Shown here: positions 16,430-23,907 of the stretch, in pieces
Numbering within the stretch: the first letter of the stretch is position 1
Layout: each line of letters begins with the position of its first letter
Origin: Actinomycetota bacterium
GTDB taxonomy: Bacteria; Actinomycetota; Thermoleophilia; Gaiellales; Gaiellaceae
Direction of reading: 5' to 3'
NCBI GenBank assembly: GCA_005884005.1
Contig: VAWI01000015.1
Location: forward strand, 21,168-85,167
Length of the DNA stretch: 64,000 bases
The notes under the pieces: model-generated
Told to the model about the DNA's origin: nothing
Databases searched by the model: none
The model's input: only the letters and a program-made list of their open reading frames with translations
Made by a program: the position numbers and the translations under genes

Positions 16430-17569
16430 TTGGCGGCTCGACTATCCGCCGCGCTCGTCGGTACCGGCTTCATCGCGGCCGTTCATGTCGACGCGCTGCG
16501 GCGGCTCGGCGTCGACGTGCTCGGCGTCGTCGGCTCGAGCCCGGATCGAGCTGCCGAAGCAGGGCTCGGCAACGTGTACGGGAGCCTGGGTGAGCTGCTC
16601 GAGGACGACCGCATCGACGTCGTGCACCTGACGACGCCGAACCACCTGCACTACCCGCAGGTGAAGCAGGCGCTCGCGGCTGGCAAGCACGTTGTCTGCG
16701 AGAAACCGCTCGCCCTGACGGCGGCCGAGTCGCGAGAGCTGGTCGAGCTCGCGGACGCGGCGGGGGTCGTCAACTGCACGAACTTCATGGCGCGGTTCTA
16801 TCCGCTCGTGCAGCAGGCGCGCTCGCTCCTGCACGAGGGCTCGCTCGGCGAGATCTGGAACGTCCACGGCTCGTATCTCCAGGATTGGCTAATGCGCCCG
16901 ACGGACTGGAACTGGCGGCTGGAGCCCGAGCGCGGCGGCGAGCTCCGCGCCATCGGCGACATCGGCTCCCACTGGCTCGACCTCGTCCAGTTCGTCACGG
17001 GCTCGCGGATCGTCGAGGTCTTCGCGGATCTGCAAACGGTGATTCCGATCCGCCGCCGGCCAGTCGGCCCGGTGCAGACTTTCGCGCAGACTGAGGCGGA
17101 GGGCGAGGATGTGGCGATCGCTACCGAGGATCTCGCGCACGTTCTGCTCCGCTTCGAGGGCGGCGCCCGGGGCGCGGTCGTGATCTCACAAGTCAGCGCC
17201 GGCCGGAAGAACATGCTCTCGTTCGAGCTCGACGGGGCCGACGCCGCGCTGGCGTGGAACTCGGAGCGTGCGGAGGAACTTTGGCTCGGCCGGCGCGACC
17301 GGCCCAACGAGCTGCTTCTGCGCGATCCGAGCCTGATGAAGCCGGCGGCGCGCGAGACGACGACGCTGCCCGGCGGCCACGCGGAAGGATTCGCGGAGAC
17401 GTTTCGGGAGCTCTACAGGCGGGTGTACCGGGCCGTGGAGAGCGGCGGTCCGCCCACGGAGCCGGACTACTCGACCTTCGCTGACGGTCACTGGGAGAAC
17501 GTTCTCGGCGAAGCGATCGCGCTGAGCTCGCGAGAGAGGCGGTGGATCGAGGTGGAGGTGGACGGATGA
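16430..17569 (+). CDS. Gfo/Idh/MocA-family oxidoreductase
   Basis: This 379-residue protein has the N-terminal Rossmann motif LVGTGFIAAVHVDAL, the family marker VVCEKPLALTAAES with the catalytic-site lysine in EKP, and a C-terminal alpha/beta domain (GDIGSHWLDLVQFV). The family oxidises sugars, inositols or related cyclic polyols with NAD(P). TTG 16430 is 3 nt after the U32-like gene, and the end overlaps the isomerase as ATGA. The pairing with a sugar phosphate isomerase-like protein is common in inositol and rare-sugar catabolism. Substrate not assigned. Confidence 0.88.
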   Translation: MAARLSAALVGTGFIAAVHVDALRRLGVDVLGVVGSSPDRAAEAGLGNVYGSLGELLEDDRIDVVHLTTPNHLHYPQVKQALAAGKHVVCEKPLALTAAESRELVELADAAGVVNCTNFMARFYPLVQQARSLLHEGSLGEIWNVHGSYLQDWLMRPTDWNWRLEPERGGELRAIGDIGSHWLDLVQFVTGSRIVEVFADLQTVIPIRRRPVGPVQTFAQTEAEGEDVAIATEDLAHVLLRFEGGARGAVVISQVSAGRKNMLSFELDGADAALAWNSERAEELWLGRRDRPNELLLRDPSLMKPAARETTTLPGGHAEGFAETFRELYRRVYRAVESGGPPTEPDYSTFADGHWENVLGEAIALSSRERRWIEVEVDG

Positions 17570-18474
17570 AGCTCGGGTTCCTGACTGCTGCGTTTCCCGA
17601 CCTGGCGCTCGGCGAGGTTGCGAGCTGGGCGGCGTCGGAAGGCTTCGAGACGCTCGAGATCGCGTGTTGGCCCGCTGCCGGTGGCGAGCGCCGGCGTTAC
17701 GCAGGCGTCACTCACATCGACGTGGACTCTTTCGACCCGGACGCGGTTCACGAACTACTCGGTGGGCACGGACTCGAGATCTCGGCGCTCGCGTACTACC
17801 CGAATAACCTCCATCCTGACGCCGCACACCGCGAAGAGGTGAACGCGCACCTGCTCAAAGTCGTCGACGCCGCGCAGGCGCTCGGCGTGGGAGTCGTCGG
17901 GACGTTCGCCGGCAACGACCAGACGAAGTCGCCGCCCGAAAACCTGGTCGCTTTCCGCGAGATCTGGCCGCCCCTCGTCGCGCACTCAGAGGAGCGCGGC
18001 GTCAAGATCGCTATCGAGAACTGCCCGATGATCTTCTCGTACGATGAGTGGCCGGGCGGCACGAACTTCGCCCGCTCGCCGGCGCTCTGGGATGAGATGT
18101 TCGATGCGATTCCGTCGCCGAACTTCGGCCTCATCCTCGATCCCTCGCACCTCATCTGGCAGATGATCGATTACGAGCGGGTGGTGTACGACTACGCCGA
18201 CCGGATCTTCCACGTCCACGCCAAGGACTTGGAGATCGACCACGAAGGTTTGTACCGCAACGGCGTCCTTTCGCTCGGGATCGGCTGGCAGGTTCCCAGG
18301 CTGCCCGGCCTCGGCGACGTGCGGTGGGATCGCTTCCTCGCCGCCCTCTACGCCGTTGGCTACGATCACGTCGTTTCGATCGAGCACGAGGACCGCGTGT
18401 TCGAGGGCGACGACGAGCTGGTGAAACGCGGCTTCCTGATTGCGCGTAACGCGCTTCGCGCATACATCGCGTGA
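17566..18474 (+). CDS. sugar phosphate isomerase/epimerase family (xylose isomerase-like TIM barrel)
   Basis: This 302-residue protein is an AP-endonuclease-2/xylose-isomerase-like TIM barrel: MKLGFLTAAFPDLALGEVA at the start, IAIENCPMIF (metal-ligand Glu), LILDPSHLIWQ (Asp/His ligands), FHVHAKDLEI (His ligands) and VVSIEHEDRVFEGDDELV at the C-terminus. Such enzymes isomerise or epimerise keto-sugars or inosose with a divalent metal. ATG 17566 overlaps the upstream stop. It closes the dehydratase operon; 112 nt of plain sequence follow before the converging GlcD-like gene. Confidence 0.88.
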   Translation: MKLGFLTAAFPDLALGEVASWAASEGFETLEIACWPAAGGERRRYAGVTHIDVDSFDPDAVHELLGGHGLEISALAYYPNNLHPDAAHREEVNAHLLKVVDAAQALGVGVVGTFAGNDQTKSPPENLVAFREIWPPLVAHSEERGVKIAIENCPMIFSYDEWPGGTNFARSPALWDEMFDAIPSPNFGLILDPSHLIWQMIDYERVVYDYADRIFHVHAKDLEIDHEGLYRNGVLSLGIGWQVPRLPGLGDVRWDRFLAALYAVGYDHVVSIEHEDRVFEGDDELVKRGFLIARNALRAYIA

Positions 18475-18586
18475 GCTCGGTCGCCCTCATCCGCTTGGGA
18501 GCGACGGGAAAGCCGAATGGCACTGGCTCGCCGACGCAGGGCGGCCGGCTGCCGGCAAGCAGGCTACGCGGCTGTGCTCACGCAGA

Positions 18587-19981
18587 TCATCGGCGCCAGT
18601 CGGGGTAAGCGAACTTCTTGCCGGGGTTGAGCAGGCCCTTCGGGTCGAAGACGCGTTTTATCTCGGAGTGGAGCTGGAGCGCGCGAGGCGACCATTGGCG
18701 CTCTAGCTGCCCCCGCTTCAGCCAGCCTACGCCGTGCTCGCCAGAAATGGATCCGCCGAGGCGCACCGCCAGGGCGAACAACTCTCCGGCCGCGACGTCG
18801 GCCCGGGCGAGCTCGTCCTCGTCCTGCGGGGAGACGAGGAACGTCGAGTGCAGGTTGCCGTCACCCGCGTGTCCCCAGCTGCAGGCGACGAGATCGTGGC
18901 GGCGCCCGATCGCAACCGTCTCGTCTACCGCCTCGCCGAGCCGGTCGAAGGGGACCACGATGTCCTCGCTCACTTTGCCGCCGCGAGCCGTGCCGACCGC
19001 GATCGAGACGCCGTCGCGCCAGCGCCAGAGCTCGGCGACGGCCGGGCCCTCGGGGCTGACGACGTCGAGCGCGTCCTCGCTGAGAACGTCGATGAGCTCG
19101 TCGCGCAGTAGAGCCGCTTCTCCAACCGTTCCGTCCGCCTCCGCCAGCACGAGGAAACCCGCCCCCCGCGGAACGCCGCCGGGGAAGGCGCTGCCGGCGA
19201 GTTCGAGCGTGGCCGCGTCCAGAAACTCGAGTGCCGCAACGGTCAACCCGTTGCCGAGCACGCGCTCGAGCGCATCGCAGCCCGCCGCCGAGTCTGCGTA
19301 GAACGCCCCGACCGGCAGGGCGGCCTCGGGAGCCGGCAGCAACCGCAGCCAAGCGGCGGTGACGATCCCAAGCGTGCCCTCGGAGCCGACGAGCAGGCTC
19401 TTGAGGTCGTAGCCGGCGACGTCCTTGCGGATCGGACCTCCGACGGCGACCACGTCCCCGGGCGGGATGACCGCTTCCAGGCCCGTCACCCAGGCCCCGG
19501 TAACGCCGTACTTGAAGGCGTGGGCGCCACCCGCGTTCGTAGCGATGTTGCCGCCGATCTGCGACTGCTCGGCGGCACCGGGATCGGGCGGGAACAGGAG
19601 CCCGCTTTCGCGCACGATTCGCCGGAGCTCCGCCGTGCGCAGGCCGGCCTCGACCTCGATGCGCCAGAGGAGCGGCTCGAACGAGCGCACGTGAATAAGG
19701 CGCTCGAGAGAGAGCACGACTCCTCCGTCGATCGGCACGGCGCCGCCTGCGAAGCCCGTCCCGCCTCCGCGCGGCACAATCGGGACGTCGTGGTCGTAGC
19801 ACCATGCGACGGCAGCGGCGACCTCGGCGGTCGATCCCGGCAGCGCGACTGCGTCGGCGCGGCCGGTCAAGCCGCGGCCTTCGGTCTGGTCCGCCAGGTA
19901 CTCGGCCGGCGGCTCGGCCAGCACTGCGCCCGCGCCGAGAGCCGAGGCTAGGTCGCGAACGACGGATCGAGCGGTCGCCAC
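18587..19981 (-). CDS. FAD-linked oxidase, GlcD/D-lactate dehydrogenase family
   Basis: This protein of about 464 residues has the FAD-binding type 4 motif VPRGGGTGFAGGAVP, the AEQSQIGGNIATNAGG segment, the GSEGTLGIVT motif, and the C-terminal catalytic part WGHAGDGNLHSTF with SGEHGVGWLKR. The family includes glycolate oxidase GlcD and D-2-hydroxyacid dehydrogenases. I prefer GTG 19981 because GGAGGAGG lies 8 nt upstream; a longer option starts at GTG 20002 but has no such site. It could oxidise D-lactate, glycolate or another 2-hydroxy acid, complementing the LutABC set. Stands alone. Confidence 0.88.
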   Translation of the reverse strand: MATARSVVRDLASALGAGAVLAEPPAEYLADQTEGRGLTGRADAVALPGSTAEVAAAVAWCYDHDVPIVPRGGGTGFAGGAVPIDGGVVLSLERLIHVRSFEPLLWRIEVEAGLRTAELRRIVRESGLLFPPDPGAAEQSQIGGNIATNAGGAHAFKYGVTGAWVTGLEAVIPPGDVVAVGGPIRKDVAGYDLKSLLVGSEGTLGIVTAAWLRLLPAPEAALPVGAFYADSAAGCDALERVLGNGLTVAALEFLDAATLELAGSAFPGGVPRGAGFLVLAEADGTVGEAALLRDELIDVLSEDALDVVSPEGPAVAELWRWRDGVSIAVGTARGGKVSEDIVVPFDRLGEAVDETVAIGRRHDLVACSWGHAGDGNLHSTFLVSPQDEDELARADVAAGELFALAVRLGGSISGEHGVGWLKRGQLERQWSPRALQLHSEIKRVFDPKGLLNPGKKFAYPDWRR

Positions 19982-20133
19982 GGTTCCAACCTCCTCCGAC
20001 ACGAGCGGGACGACCGCCTGGAGTCTATGGCCTCCGTCCTGAACGGATCAGCGGACCGATCGGGCTCGGCGGCCATTCCGATTCGCCGCCGAGGCGCCGG
20101 GCACCCACCTCGGCGGAGACGGACCAGGTCGGC

Positions 20134-20162
20134 TTGACATCCGCCCGGAAACGGCGTATGAC
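20134..20162 (+). promoter_or_regulatory. sigma-70-type promoter of the lactonase-like gene
   Basis: A perfect -35 TTGACA (20134-20139), a 17-bp spacer and -10 TATGAC (20157-20162) lie 42 nt before ATG 20204. This is the clearest housekeeping-type promoter in the catabolic half of the window. Predicted from sequence only. Confidence 0.6.
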
Positions 20163-20203
20163 GGCTCACAAAACCGGCGACGATGCTAGGGAAAGGGAAG
20201 GCG

Positions 20204-21088
20204 ATGGCGCTCGAAATCCAACTCCTGAACCTCATCGACATCGAGCTCGATTCGAGCTTTCTGGTGCTCGCTCGAAACATGGGGGTGCGCGTGAAGGCGC
20301 CCACCTTCGGCTTCCTCATCCTCGGCGGCAACGATCCGATCATGGTCGACACCGGGGCGAAGAGCGCGGAGATCATGCACCGGCTCGGCATGGAGGGGTG
20401 GATCTCCGAAGAGCAGGTGCTCGAGAACCAGCTCGCCACCTTCGGACTGACGCCGAAGGACGTTCGGTGGGTTTTGCATACCCACCTCCACATCGATCAC
20501 GCGGGACAAGACGATCGTTTCCCGAGCACGACGACGGTGGTCATCAATCGTCGCGAGCTCGAGCATTCGGTATCCGGGCTGATGGGCGAGCAGTATCCGG
20601 CCGAGTACATCAAGCACCTCGTCGACCGGCTGCATACGCCCGGTGCGCTGCGCCTGCTCGACCTCGAGCTCTCCGGTCCGGAGGAGATCATCCCCGGCGT
20701 CCGTTGCGAGGTGGCGGGCGCGCACACGGAAGGCTCGATGAACGTCCTCGTCGAGACCGCAGAGGGCACGGCCTGCATCTGCGGCGACGTGATCTACGAC
20801 ATTCAGAACCAGATCGTCGAGCCGATCTATCAAGTGCTGGAGTTCGAGCCCCAGACGACGGGTAACCACAGCACGTCGAAACGTCAGGAAAAGGCTGCGA
20901 TCAAGAAGGCGCTACAGAACACCTTCGTCCTGCCGGTTCACGACTACCCCGCGAGACTCCGCGCCGGCCGTGTCGTTGCCCGACTGAGAGAAACGGTTCC
21001 CGGCCCGGAGGAGCGTGTCGAGATGAAGTGTCCGAGCGAGACCGGAATCGTCGTCGGAGCAGAGGTGGCCGAACCGATCTCGGTTTGA
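20204..21088 (+). CDS. metallo-beta-lactamase-fold hydrolase, N-acyl homoserine lactonase family
   Basis: This 294-residue protein has the dinuclear zinc motif HTHLHIDHAG (from residue 92), the preceding MVDTGAK strand, a later AHTEGSMNVLVET histidine and an ICGDVIYD aspartate. It matches the AiiA-like lactonase branch. Cleaving acyl-homoserine lactones is one known activity; other lactones, including sugar lactones, are equally possible next to sugar-acid genes. I chose ATG 20204 because it follows GGGAAGG; 7 further codons are open upstream. A good promoter lies at 20134-20162. Confidence 0.82.
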   Translation: MALEIQLLNLIDIELDSSFLVLARNMGVRVKAPTFGFLILGGNDPIMVDTGAKSAEIMHRLGMEGWISEEQVLENQLATFGLTPKDVRWVLHTHLHIDHAGQDDRFPSTTTVVINRRELEHSVSGLMGEQYPAEYIKHLVDRLHTPGALRLLDLELSGPEEIIPGVRCEVAGAHTEGSMNVLVETAEGTACICGDVIYDIQNQIVEPIYQVLEFEPQTTGNHSTSKRQEKAAIKKALQNTFVLPVHDYPARLRAGRVVARLRETVPGPEERVEMKCPSETGIVVGAEVAEPISV

Positions 21089-21104
21089 CGAGTCGAGCAG
21101 CCCG

Positions 21105-22016
21105 TCACGCGTTCTTCGGAGGCTCGACGACGACCTTGCCGCGGGGACCGGAGCTTTGCCGCTCCCACGCCTCGGCAACGGCGTCGAGAGGGTAGCGCAG
21201 CAGATCGAGCACGACTCGCCCTGCGACGAGGTGCTCGAGCAGTTCGAGGTACGCACGGTTGCGGTCGGCCGCCGACATTGCGAAGTTCGAGTGACCTGTT
21301 ATCGTCAGTTCTTTGCCGCGGACGTCGGCGGAGCGAAGCGCCGATTCCGGGCCGGCCGACTGACCGACGTGCACGATCCGCGCGTTGCGCGCGGCCACGC
21401 CGAGCACCCGCTTTAGCGGCTCGCCCCAGACGGGATCGATGCAGACGGTAAAGCCATCATCGCCGAAAGCGTCCGGGACGTCGTCGAGTGTCACGACTCC
21501 GGGTGCCGCCGAGCGGCCGGCTCCGACGACCCGCTCTGCGCCGAGCAGCTTCGCCGCCTGCACCGCGATCTGCCCGACCGCACCACTCGCGCCGAGCACG
21601 AGCACGCGGTCGCCTGGACCCACCTTCGCTTTCCATGCCACCGACACCCAGCCGGCGACGCCGGCGATCCCGGCTGCGGCCGCGAGGGCCGGATCCACTC
21701 CGTCCGGGAGCTCCAGAGGCAGTTCGCTCGGCAGTGCGACGCGCTCGGCCATGAAGCCCGGCGCGGTCACACCGCGGCCTTCTCCGAACAGGTAGACGAG
21801 GGCGTCCCCGTCGGTTCGGCCGACCGCCTCGCACCCTGGCACGTACGGCAGGGGTGGGTGGCCGCCGTAGAAGCGACCGCTGCCGACGCTGATGTCGAGC
21901 GGGTTGAGGGCGACCGCCTCGATCGAGACCAGGATCTCGCCGCTGCCGGCCTGCGGCTCGTCGAGGTCGGTCACCTCCGGCGGCGACGAAAGCGCGCTGA
22001 TCAGAGCGCCCCGCAT
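21105..22016 (-). CDS. zinc-less medium-chain alcohol dehydrogenase / quinone reductase-like protein
   Basis: This 303-residue MDR protein has the substrate-side GroES-like domain (VALNPLDISVGSG, PYVPGCEAVGR) and the nucleotide motif VLVLGASGAVGQIAVQAAKLLGA. Catalytic and structural zinc cysteines are absent, as in quinone oxidoreductases. It probably reduces quinones or enones with NADPH. ATG 22016 gives the normal N-terminus (MRGALISAL); about 50 upstream codons are open but unlike the family. It converges on the lactonase gene and diverges from the next cupin. Confidence 0.85.
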   Translation of the reverse strand: MRGALISALSSPPEVTDLDEPQAGSGEILVSIEAVALNPLDISVGSGRFYGGHPPLPYVPGCEAVGRTDGDALVYLFGEGRGVTAPGFMAERVALPSELPLELPDGVDPALAAAAGIAGVAGWVSVAWKAKVGPGDRVLVLGASGAVGQIAVQAAKLLGAERVVGAGRSAAPGVVTLDDVPDAFGDDGFTVCIDPVWGEPLKRVLGVAARNARIVHVGQSAGPESALRSADVRGKELTITGHSNFAMSAADRNRAYLELLEHLVAGRVVLDLLRYPLDAVAEAWERQSSGPRGKVVVEPPKNA

Positions 22017-22068
22017 TCGGTGCGGGAGCTTACCGTCGAGACACGTGCAACCAGGGGATAATGAGCGC

Positions 22069-22437
22069 GTGAGCACTGCAGAGCCGCAGTTCGTCCGCTT
22101 CGACGATGTGAGTGCATTCGAGCTGGCGCGCGGCGTGAGCGGCCGGCCCGTGTTCGGCGAGGGAGCGATGCTCAACCTGATCCGCTTCGAGCCGGGCGCC
22201 GAGGTGCCGTTACACAGCCACGATCACGAGCAACTCGGCCTCGTACTCGAAGGAATGCAGGCGCTCGTGATCGACGGGGTCGCGCACGAACTTGGACCGC
22301 TGGAGGGATACGTGCTCCCGGGTGGCGTCGAGCACGCGGCGTATTGCGGGCCGGAAGGAGCCCTTGTTCTCGACGTCTTCCGGCCCGTCCGCGAGGACTA
22401 CCGAGAACGCTGGGCGGCCGCCTCAGGGCAGCGTTGA
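22069..22437 (+). CDS. cupin-domain protein
   Basis: This 122-residue single cupin has motif 1 PLHSHDHEQLGLVLEG (H-x-H-x4-Q, so the usual Glu is replaced by Gln) and motif 2 GYVLPGGVEHAAYCG with its His. The changed ligand may alter metal choice. GTG 22069 is the first in-frame start that fits the family. It is divergent from the MDR reductase with 52 nt between them. Function unknown; possibly a small isomerase or sensor for the neighbouring catabolic genes. Confidence 0.8.
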   Translation: MSTAEPQFVRFDDVSAFELARGVSGRPVFGEGAMLNLIRFEPGAEVPLHSHDHEQLGLVLEGMQALVIDGVAHELGPLEGYVLPGGVEHAAYCGPEGALVLDVFRPVREDYRERWAAASGQR

Positions 22438-22672
22438 GCGCGCCGTCGATCGCGAGGCCTCTCCGGACTCGGGCGCAGGCCATTCCTGATCGTGTCGTTG
22501 GGGTACCTGCTATTTCGGCGTAGGCTTGCCATTGACACCCACAAGGTTGGCGCTGTTTAGCTCTCTGCTTCTGCCTAGCAGCCAGTCAAGGGTCGTTCGA
22601 CCTCCAATGGCCGGAGTAGGGGGTCGCGCAGAGCGCTACTAGGACTGCGGCTTTCCGAGGCTGCTGGAGCAC
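22438..22672. other. non-coding stretch beside integrase remnant
   Basis: No credible gene is seen on either strand. Base composition is visibly less GC-rich than the neighbours and no strong codon bias is present. It is probably residue of the same mobile element that left the integrase fragment. I saw no second copy of the tRNA-Thr 3' end here that would mark the far attachment site. Confidence 0.4.
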
Positions 22673-22906
22673 TTATGGAGCGGCCGAGAACTCCAGTGGC
22701 TGTCGCTGCTGCGACACTGCTGGAGTGGCTGCGTCGTCAGCGAAGAGCCGCGCGAGCCGAGCCCCGACCTGACTTCGTTGCGCCTCGCGGTACTTCCACT
22801 CGTGCGCGTACACCCGCAATGTTGTATCGGGCTTTCGGTGGCCCAGGCGGCGTTGGACGTCAATCAGGTTGCAGTCGAGGGCGATCAGCATGCTCGCATG
22901 GCGACC
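22673..22906 (-). pseudogene. tyrosine recombinase (phage-type integrase) C-terminal remnant
   Basis: About 77 codons match the end of a tyrosine integrase: RHASMLIALDCNLIDVQRRL, then GH, TTLRVYAHEW with the nucleophile tyrosine, and a basic helix ending in RLARLFADD. The upstream catalytic domain and N-terminus are gone; the same frame upstream reads nonsense and then runs into tRNA-Thr. The fragment points away from the tRNA 3' end, a usual arrangement for elements that insert at tRNA genes. Best read as the scar of a lost integrative element. Confidence 0.7.
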
Positions 22907-23074
22907 CCTCACGATCGAGCGGGTGGTCCTCAACGGCCAAATGGGCGCGTTTCGGCTGCTTCTCCGTCGGCGAAGCAACCTGGGTGTTCCAGAAAGTGCT
23001 CCATGCCCGACGAGGTTGGAGCTGTAGCAAGTGGAGTGGGCGCAGGAAGCTTCTAGTTTCCAGCTCTTTTGCAG

Positions 23075-23147
23075 AGCCCTCTGACGGACTCGAACCGTCG
23101 ACCCCCTCCTTACCATGGAGGTGCTCTACCAACTGAGCTAAGAGGGC
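23075..23147 (-). tRNA. tRNA-Thr (GGU anticodon)
   Basis: On the minus strand this folds as a standard 73-nt cloverleaf: acceptor GCCCTCT pairing with AGAGGGC, D arm with GCTCAGTTGGTAGAGC, anticodon stem CCTCC/GGAGG around loop ATGGTAA (anticodon GGT), and T arm with GGTTCGAGTCC. CCA is not encoded. The 3' end faces the integrase remnant. Confidence 0.93.
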
Positions 23148-23245
23148 GAAGCCGCCATTCTAGGCGCTGTTCGCGCCGCCTGACCCTACGCGTCGAGGCG
23201 CAGGCCCCGCGAAGGCGGGTCTGTCGCGTGGGCGTGGGGGCGGGT

Positions 23246-23275
23246 CGAAGGCGCGAGCCTCTGCTCGCCCCTTCG
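23246..23275 (-). terminator. terminator-like hairpin after the CHRD-like pseudogene
   Basis: Reading the minus strand, CGAAGGGGCGAG and CTCGCGCCTTCG form a 12-position stem with one mismatch and a 6-nt loop, shortly after the CHRD-like stop. No T-run follows, as is common in very GC-rich genomes. Confidence 0.45.
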
Positions 23276-23283
23276 CGTTTCCG

Positions 23284-23634
23284 CTAGGCGCGGCTCTGCT
23301 TGATCTTGCTCGCGCTCGTGTCCGGCCCTCCGAAAAGCAGCTCCACGGGGGGGGGGCTTCGATGCCTACGGCTCCCTGGTGGATATGCGCAGCGGTGAAC
23401 GTCTCGCCGTCGTTTGATCTGGTCTTGAACTCGATCGTCCCGTCCTCCAACCCTTGATCAGCGTGTGGCCCGTGGCGGTGGAGGTCGAGCCTGTCTCGCT
23501 CTCGGCCGACAGCTTCGCGTGCAGGACGCACATCACTCCGCTCTCGCGCTTCGCGCTGTTTTTCGCCGGCGCGGCGCTCGCGGCGGGCACGGCGATCGCG
23601 CAAGCATCAACAAAAAAGAGAATCAACGGCGCAT
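23284..23634 (-). pseudogene. CHRD-like secreted protein gene, broken by frameshifts
   Basis: The frame pieces join into one recognisable protein. A probable start (ATG 23634, after GAAGGGAAGTGAGG) meets TGA at codon 4. One base out of frame, a signal-peptide-like segment leads into a CHRD-like strand (HAKLSAESETGSTSTATGHT). Near 23450 the frame shifts again to EDGTIEFKTRSNDGETFTAA then HIHQGAVG. After a G10 run (23347-23356 on the plus strand) a third shift gives VELLFGGPDTSASKIKQSRA and stop. CHRD proteins are secreted and of unclear role. Either a decayed gene or sequence errors at homopolymers. Confidence 0.65.
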
Positions 23635-23907
23635 GAAGCCTCACTTCCCTTCGCAGTAGGTTGCGGTCGTGCGGCAAGGATCGCCGCGCCGCCCTATTGC
23701 GTCTCCAGGGCCAGAATCCGTCTGCGTTTCGGGTGAGCCCCAGATTCGAGCTTCGGGCTAGCCCGAGGACCCGGCGATAGCTGCTCGGGCCCAGCCTTCT
23801 CGAAGGCCAAGGGGGCGGCTTTTCCGCAGGAAACCGGGGCGTCACGTGCAATCTGTGGCTCCTCGACGTACAGTCTGTCGGGCACCCGGCGGCCCAGGGG
23901 GTGGCGG

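Noticed and set aside
22639..22863. Minus-strand reading frame beside the integrase remnant
   Set aside because: Ser/Arg-rich shadow of the integrase frame with no similarity to any family I know.
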